NCBI GenBank assembly: GCA_963513935.1
Contig: OY740769.1
Coordinates: 69,274,984 to 69,338,983, forward strand
Direction: 5' to 3'
Length of the DNA: 64,000 bases
Source: Aphrophora alni
Taxonomy: Eukaryota; Arthropoda; Insecta; Hemiptera; Aphrophoridae
This document shows, one piece after another, positions 61,160-64,000 of the stretch; the stretch's first letter is position 1; the number at the start of each line of letters is the position of its first letter. The notes beneath the pieces are model-generated. The model was not told where the DNA came from. It did no database searches and saw only the letters and a list, made by a program, of their open reading frames with translations. A program made the translations under genes and the position numbers.

Positions 61160-64000
61160 TTAGACTTCAAGGGGTAACTTGAAGATTTTGGTGACTGGGC
61201 GAGAAAGAATTCCAGACTGAGTTTGTAATGTGACTACGCGGACAACACCATCCTTGCCAGGATGAGTGTGAAGAATACGGCCTAGCGGCCAAGTCATGGG
61301 TTTCGTGTTAGGTTCTAGTATGAGCACAAGATCTCCTATTAACAGGTTGTCAGAAGGACGTGTCCATTTAGACCTTTGTTGAAGCGTGTGTAGATACTCT
61401 ACGTTCCATCGTTTCCAGAGCATCTGGGTATAGCGTTGAACTTGTTGCCATTGCTTTAGGCGGTTCGGTGATAAAAGCGTTACATCTTCTTCAGGAGGCA
61501 ATAGAAGAGGTCGACCTATCAGGAAATGTCCTGGAGTTAGCGTAGCGAGTTCTGTGGGATCAGAAGAAAGCGGAGTGAGAGGTCGCGAGTTCAGAATGGC
61601 CTCTACTCTTATGGTAAGCGTGATAAAATCCGTAAGTGTTAGACACTGATTATGGAGAATGCGTTTGAGATGATGTTTAGCACTTTTGACGGCGCTTTCC
61701 CAGAGACCTCCTTGGTGAGGTGCAGCTGGCGGTAAAAAATGAAAATTTATGTGATGGTTGGTTGCGAAAGTGCTGACATCAGCTTGAAAGTTATGGAGTT
61801 TACAAAATGAAGAGTTAATGTTGTTAAGTTTTGCGGCGGCGCCCGTGAAATTAGTTCCACAATCAGAGTAAATATCGGAACATAACCCTCGGCGAGAGAT
61901 GAATCTAGTTAAAGCATCGATGTATGCCTCAGTAGATAAGTCCATAGCGACTTCTAAATGGACCGCTTTAGTAGCGAAACAGACAAAAAGACATAAATAA
62001 ACTTTGACCTTTTGGGCTCTACGTAAAGTATGAATTTTTACCAAGAAAGGCCCTGCATAATCAACACCGGTTTTTAAGAAAGGAGGTGTAGGTGTGATGC
62101 GTTCACGTGGGAGATTTCCCATAAGTGGAATTGTTTGAGCTGGTTTAGCTCGAAAGCAGATTATACATTTGAAAATGCAAGTGCGGATAATACTTCTGGC
62201 AGACAGAATCCAAAAATGTTGTGAAATGAGCGATTGCAGTAACTGAGGTCCTGCGTGAAGATGCGTGATGTGATAGTACTGGATTATAATTGTTGTAATG
62301 TGATGTTTCTTGGGAAGTATCACTGGGTGCATTGCGTGATAGTTAAGAGAAGATTGTGGAAGTCTTCCTCCAACTCGTAAAATCTGATTAGTGTCTAAAA
62401 AGGGTGATAGTCGTTGTAATTTCATCGTACATGATTTATGATTTTTGAGTAGTTGAATTTCATCCGAAAAGTTATGGTGTTGAACCAGCTTTATAATTTT
62501 GATTTCAGCGGTTTTTAGTTCCTGAACAGTTAATGGTTTTGTATTTTTAATTTTGTCTTTACAGTTGTTTATAAATCTGATAACGTAAGCAAGTATACGT
62601 TTCGTAGTCGTCCAATTAGAGTAGTGTGTTAAGAGGTCCCATTCTGTCGTCGTTGAAACAATACCAATGTGGAGGGGGTTACTACGGATTTCTGGCAAAG
62701 TGTCCATAACCGGCAACAGTGATTTTGGCCACTCATGGGTAGAAGATGTTAGCCAAGTTGGCCCCGACCACCACAAAGGATGGTTTATGAGTGCAGACGG
62801 AGAAATGTTACGCGTGGCACAATCAGCTGGATTGTAGCAAGAGGGGACATGAGACCAATGTTCTGGTGATACCCAATCTTGTATTTGGCTGACTCTATTG
62901 GCGACGTAGACTTTTAATTTGTATGATGAAGTTTGAATCCATGCCAAAGTTACCGATGAATCAGTCCAACAGCGAGTCACACTGATATGATGATGCGGTT
63001 GTACTAAATTAATACAGTAGTGCATTAATTTTGCGAGCAAATGTGCACCACACAATTCTAAGCGGGGTAGCGAAATTCTCTTCAGAGGAGCCACCTTTGA
63101 TTTGGCGATCAAAATAATGGTTTTTATTATGTTGTTAGCGTCGGTAGTGCGTAAGTAGACAACAGCGGAGTATCCTTGTTCGGAAGCGTCACTGAAACCG
63201 TGAAGTTGAACGTCAAGAGCGTTGCTGAGTTCAAGACAGCGTGGTATTCTTATAGAGCTTAAAGAATGTACGTCAATCGTAAAAGCTTGCCATTCTTGTC
63301 CGATGTTGTCGGGCAAAGGATCGTCCCAACTTAGACCCATGGTCCATAAGCGTTGAAGTAAGCACTTCGCGTAAAAAGTGATTGGTGTAAGCCAACCACA
63401 AGGATCATAAATGCGGGCTATGATTGATAAGACAGAGCGTTTAGTGAAAGCGTGATTTGGAATATCCATTTCATAGGAGAACTCATCTGAGATGGGTAGC
63501 CATTTGATTCCTAAGATAGAGAACAAAGGTTGATCTGGAGATCTAAAGTATAGTGGTGATTCTCTATCAGGTGCGGGAACTGCGTTTAAGAGTTCAGGAG
63601 CGTTTGACGACCATTTTCGAAGCTGAAATTGGCCTTTGTCCAACAAAGAAATTAGTTCTTGTTGTAAATTGAGCGCGTTTGGTATGTCACAAGCACCTGT
63701 GACGATGTCATCAACATAAATGTTGTGTTTTATGACTTGTGAAGCGAGCGGAAAATTAGGACCTTCGTCCTCTGCTAATTGATTTAGCGTGCGTATTGCA
63801 AGATAAGGTGCGGATTTAACCCCGTAAGTAACAGTAGTTAATTTGTATATTGCGAGCGGAAGATCAGATTTTTCTCTCCAAAGAATCAACTGGTAATTTT
63901 GATCGGTTGGAGATATTTGTATCTGGCGATACATTTGGCGTATGTCACATGAAAAGACAATGTTGTAGCGTCGAAACTGAAAGATGACATCGGAAATGTC
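61160..64000 (-). CDS. pol: BEL/Pao LTR-retrotransposon pol polyprotein (5' part beyond the window)
   Basis: The frame is open from the window edge (64000) to TAA at 61160-61162. The first Met in the window (63934) is internal, because 22 further codons upstream encode the RT segment leading into CDIRQMYRQI. Counted from that Met (924 residues): RT catalytic YVDD at 73-76; Pao-type connection region; RNase H with D249 (GFSDAS), E293 (RLELCGA), D325 (WTDSS) and D371; integrase zinc-binding residues around H555-H560 and C590/C593; integrase core D625 (GVDYAGPF), D691 (YSDCGTNF) and E746 (LWESAVK); DUF5641-like C-terminus at about 825-918 (GDLVLI..PLGRI). The protein would copy element RNA into DNA and insert it in the genome, in cytoplasmic particles and then the nucleus. 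Gag and protease must lie beyond 64000. No stop or frameshift breaks the visible part, and G+C is much higher than the surround, both signs of a recent insertion. The family call rests on domain order and the Pao-specific motifs. Confidence 0.95.
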   Translation of the reverse strand, partial: DISDVIFQFRRYNIVFSCDIRQMYRQIQISPTDQNYQLILWREKSDLPLAIYKLTTVTYGVKSAPYLAIRTLNQLAEDEGPNFPLASQVIKHNIYVDDIVTGACDIPNALNLQQELISLLDKGQFQLRKWSSNAPELLNAVPAPDRESPLYFRSPDQPLFSILGIKWLPISDEFSYEMDIPNHAFTKRSVLSIIARIYDPCGWLTPITFYAKCLLQRLWTMGLSWDDPLPDNIGQEWQAFTIDVHSLSSIRIPRCLELSNALDVQLHGFSDASEQGYSAVVYLRTTDANNIIKTIILIAKSKVAPLKRISLPRLELCGAHLLAKLMHYCINLVQPHHHISVTRCWTDSSVTLAWIQTSSYKLKVYVANRVSQIQDWVSPEHWSHVPSCYNPADCATRNISPSALINHPLWWSGPTWLTSSTHEWPKSLLPVMDTLPEIRSNPLHIGIVSTTTEWDLLTHYSNWTTTKRILAYVIRFINNCKDKIKNTKPLTVQELKTAEIKIIKLVQHHNFSDEIQLLKNHKSCTMKLQRLSPFLDTNQILRVGGRLPQSSLNYHAMHPVILPKKHHITTIIIQYYHITHLHAGPQLLQSLISQHFWILSARSIIRTCIFKCIICFRAKPAQTIPLMGNLPRERITPTPPFLKTGVDYAGPFLVKIHTLRRAQKVKVYLCLFVCFATKAVHLEVAMDLSTEAYIDALTRFISRRGLCSDIYSDCGTNFTGAAAKLNNINSSFCKLHNFQADVSTFATNHHINFHFLPPAAPHQGGLWESAVKSAKHHLKRILHNQCLTLTDFITLTIRVEAILNSRPLTPLSSDPTELATLTPGHFLIGRPLLLPPEEDVTLLSPNRLKQWQQVQRYTQMLWKRWNVEYLHTLQQRSKWTRPSDNLLIGDLVLILEPNTKPMTWPLGRILHTHPGKDGVVRVVTLQTQSGILSRPVTKIFKLPLEV

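Overview
The window looks like AT-rich nuclear DNA from an animal, most likely an arthropod and probably an insect. There is no operon structure and there are no dense ORFs. (TA)n, (CA)n and poly-T tracts are frequent. The transposons are animal types: BEL/Pao, Jockey/CR1-like LINEs, a piggyBac-type TTAA element and palindromic or fold-back MITEs. The species cannot be fixed from the sequence.

The only long intact coding region is at the right end. From 61160 to beyond 64000 on the minus strand lies the pol polyprotein of a BEL/Pao LTR retrotransposon: reverse transcriptase, RNase H, integrase and a C-terminal DUF5641-like region. It has no internal stop and keeps the expected catalytic residues. 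Its 5' part lies outside the window, and a probable 3' LTR lies at about 60553-61014. It is visibly richer in G+C than the rest of the window, as expected for a young insertion.

The other 60 kb is mostly non-coding. It holds three decayed LINE reverse-transcriptase copies (about 715-1890 +, 10815-11381 +, 21140-21845 -), a 1.36-kb fold-back element of repeated modules (6286-7642), a 263-bp palindromic MITE (24401-24663), a 462-bp piggyBac-like MITE flanked by TTAA (52235-52696), a possible LINE 3' tail (35735-35856), and several pairs of diverged repeats of unknown family (2.1/14.2 kb, 37.3/48.2 kb, 41.2/46.6 kb).

The best host-gene candidate is a first coding exon at 49971-50140 (minus). 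It starts with ATG, has a plausible TATA box and initiator upstream, and ends at an AG|GTAATT splice donor. A 210-bp CA repeat (on the transcript strand) lies about 110 bp into the putative intron. Weaker exon-like ORFs are at 39240-39437, 35311-35553, 43141-43173 and in G+C-richer islands at 9.3, 12.6 and 20.4 kb. No tRNA, rRNA, CRISPR array or bacterial-type gene was seen by eye. The window is best read as intronic or intergenic sequence colonised by old transposons, with one recent retrotransposon at its edge.
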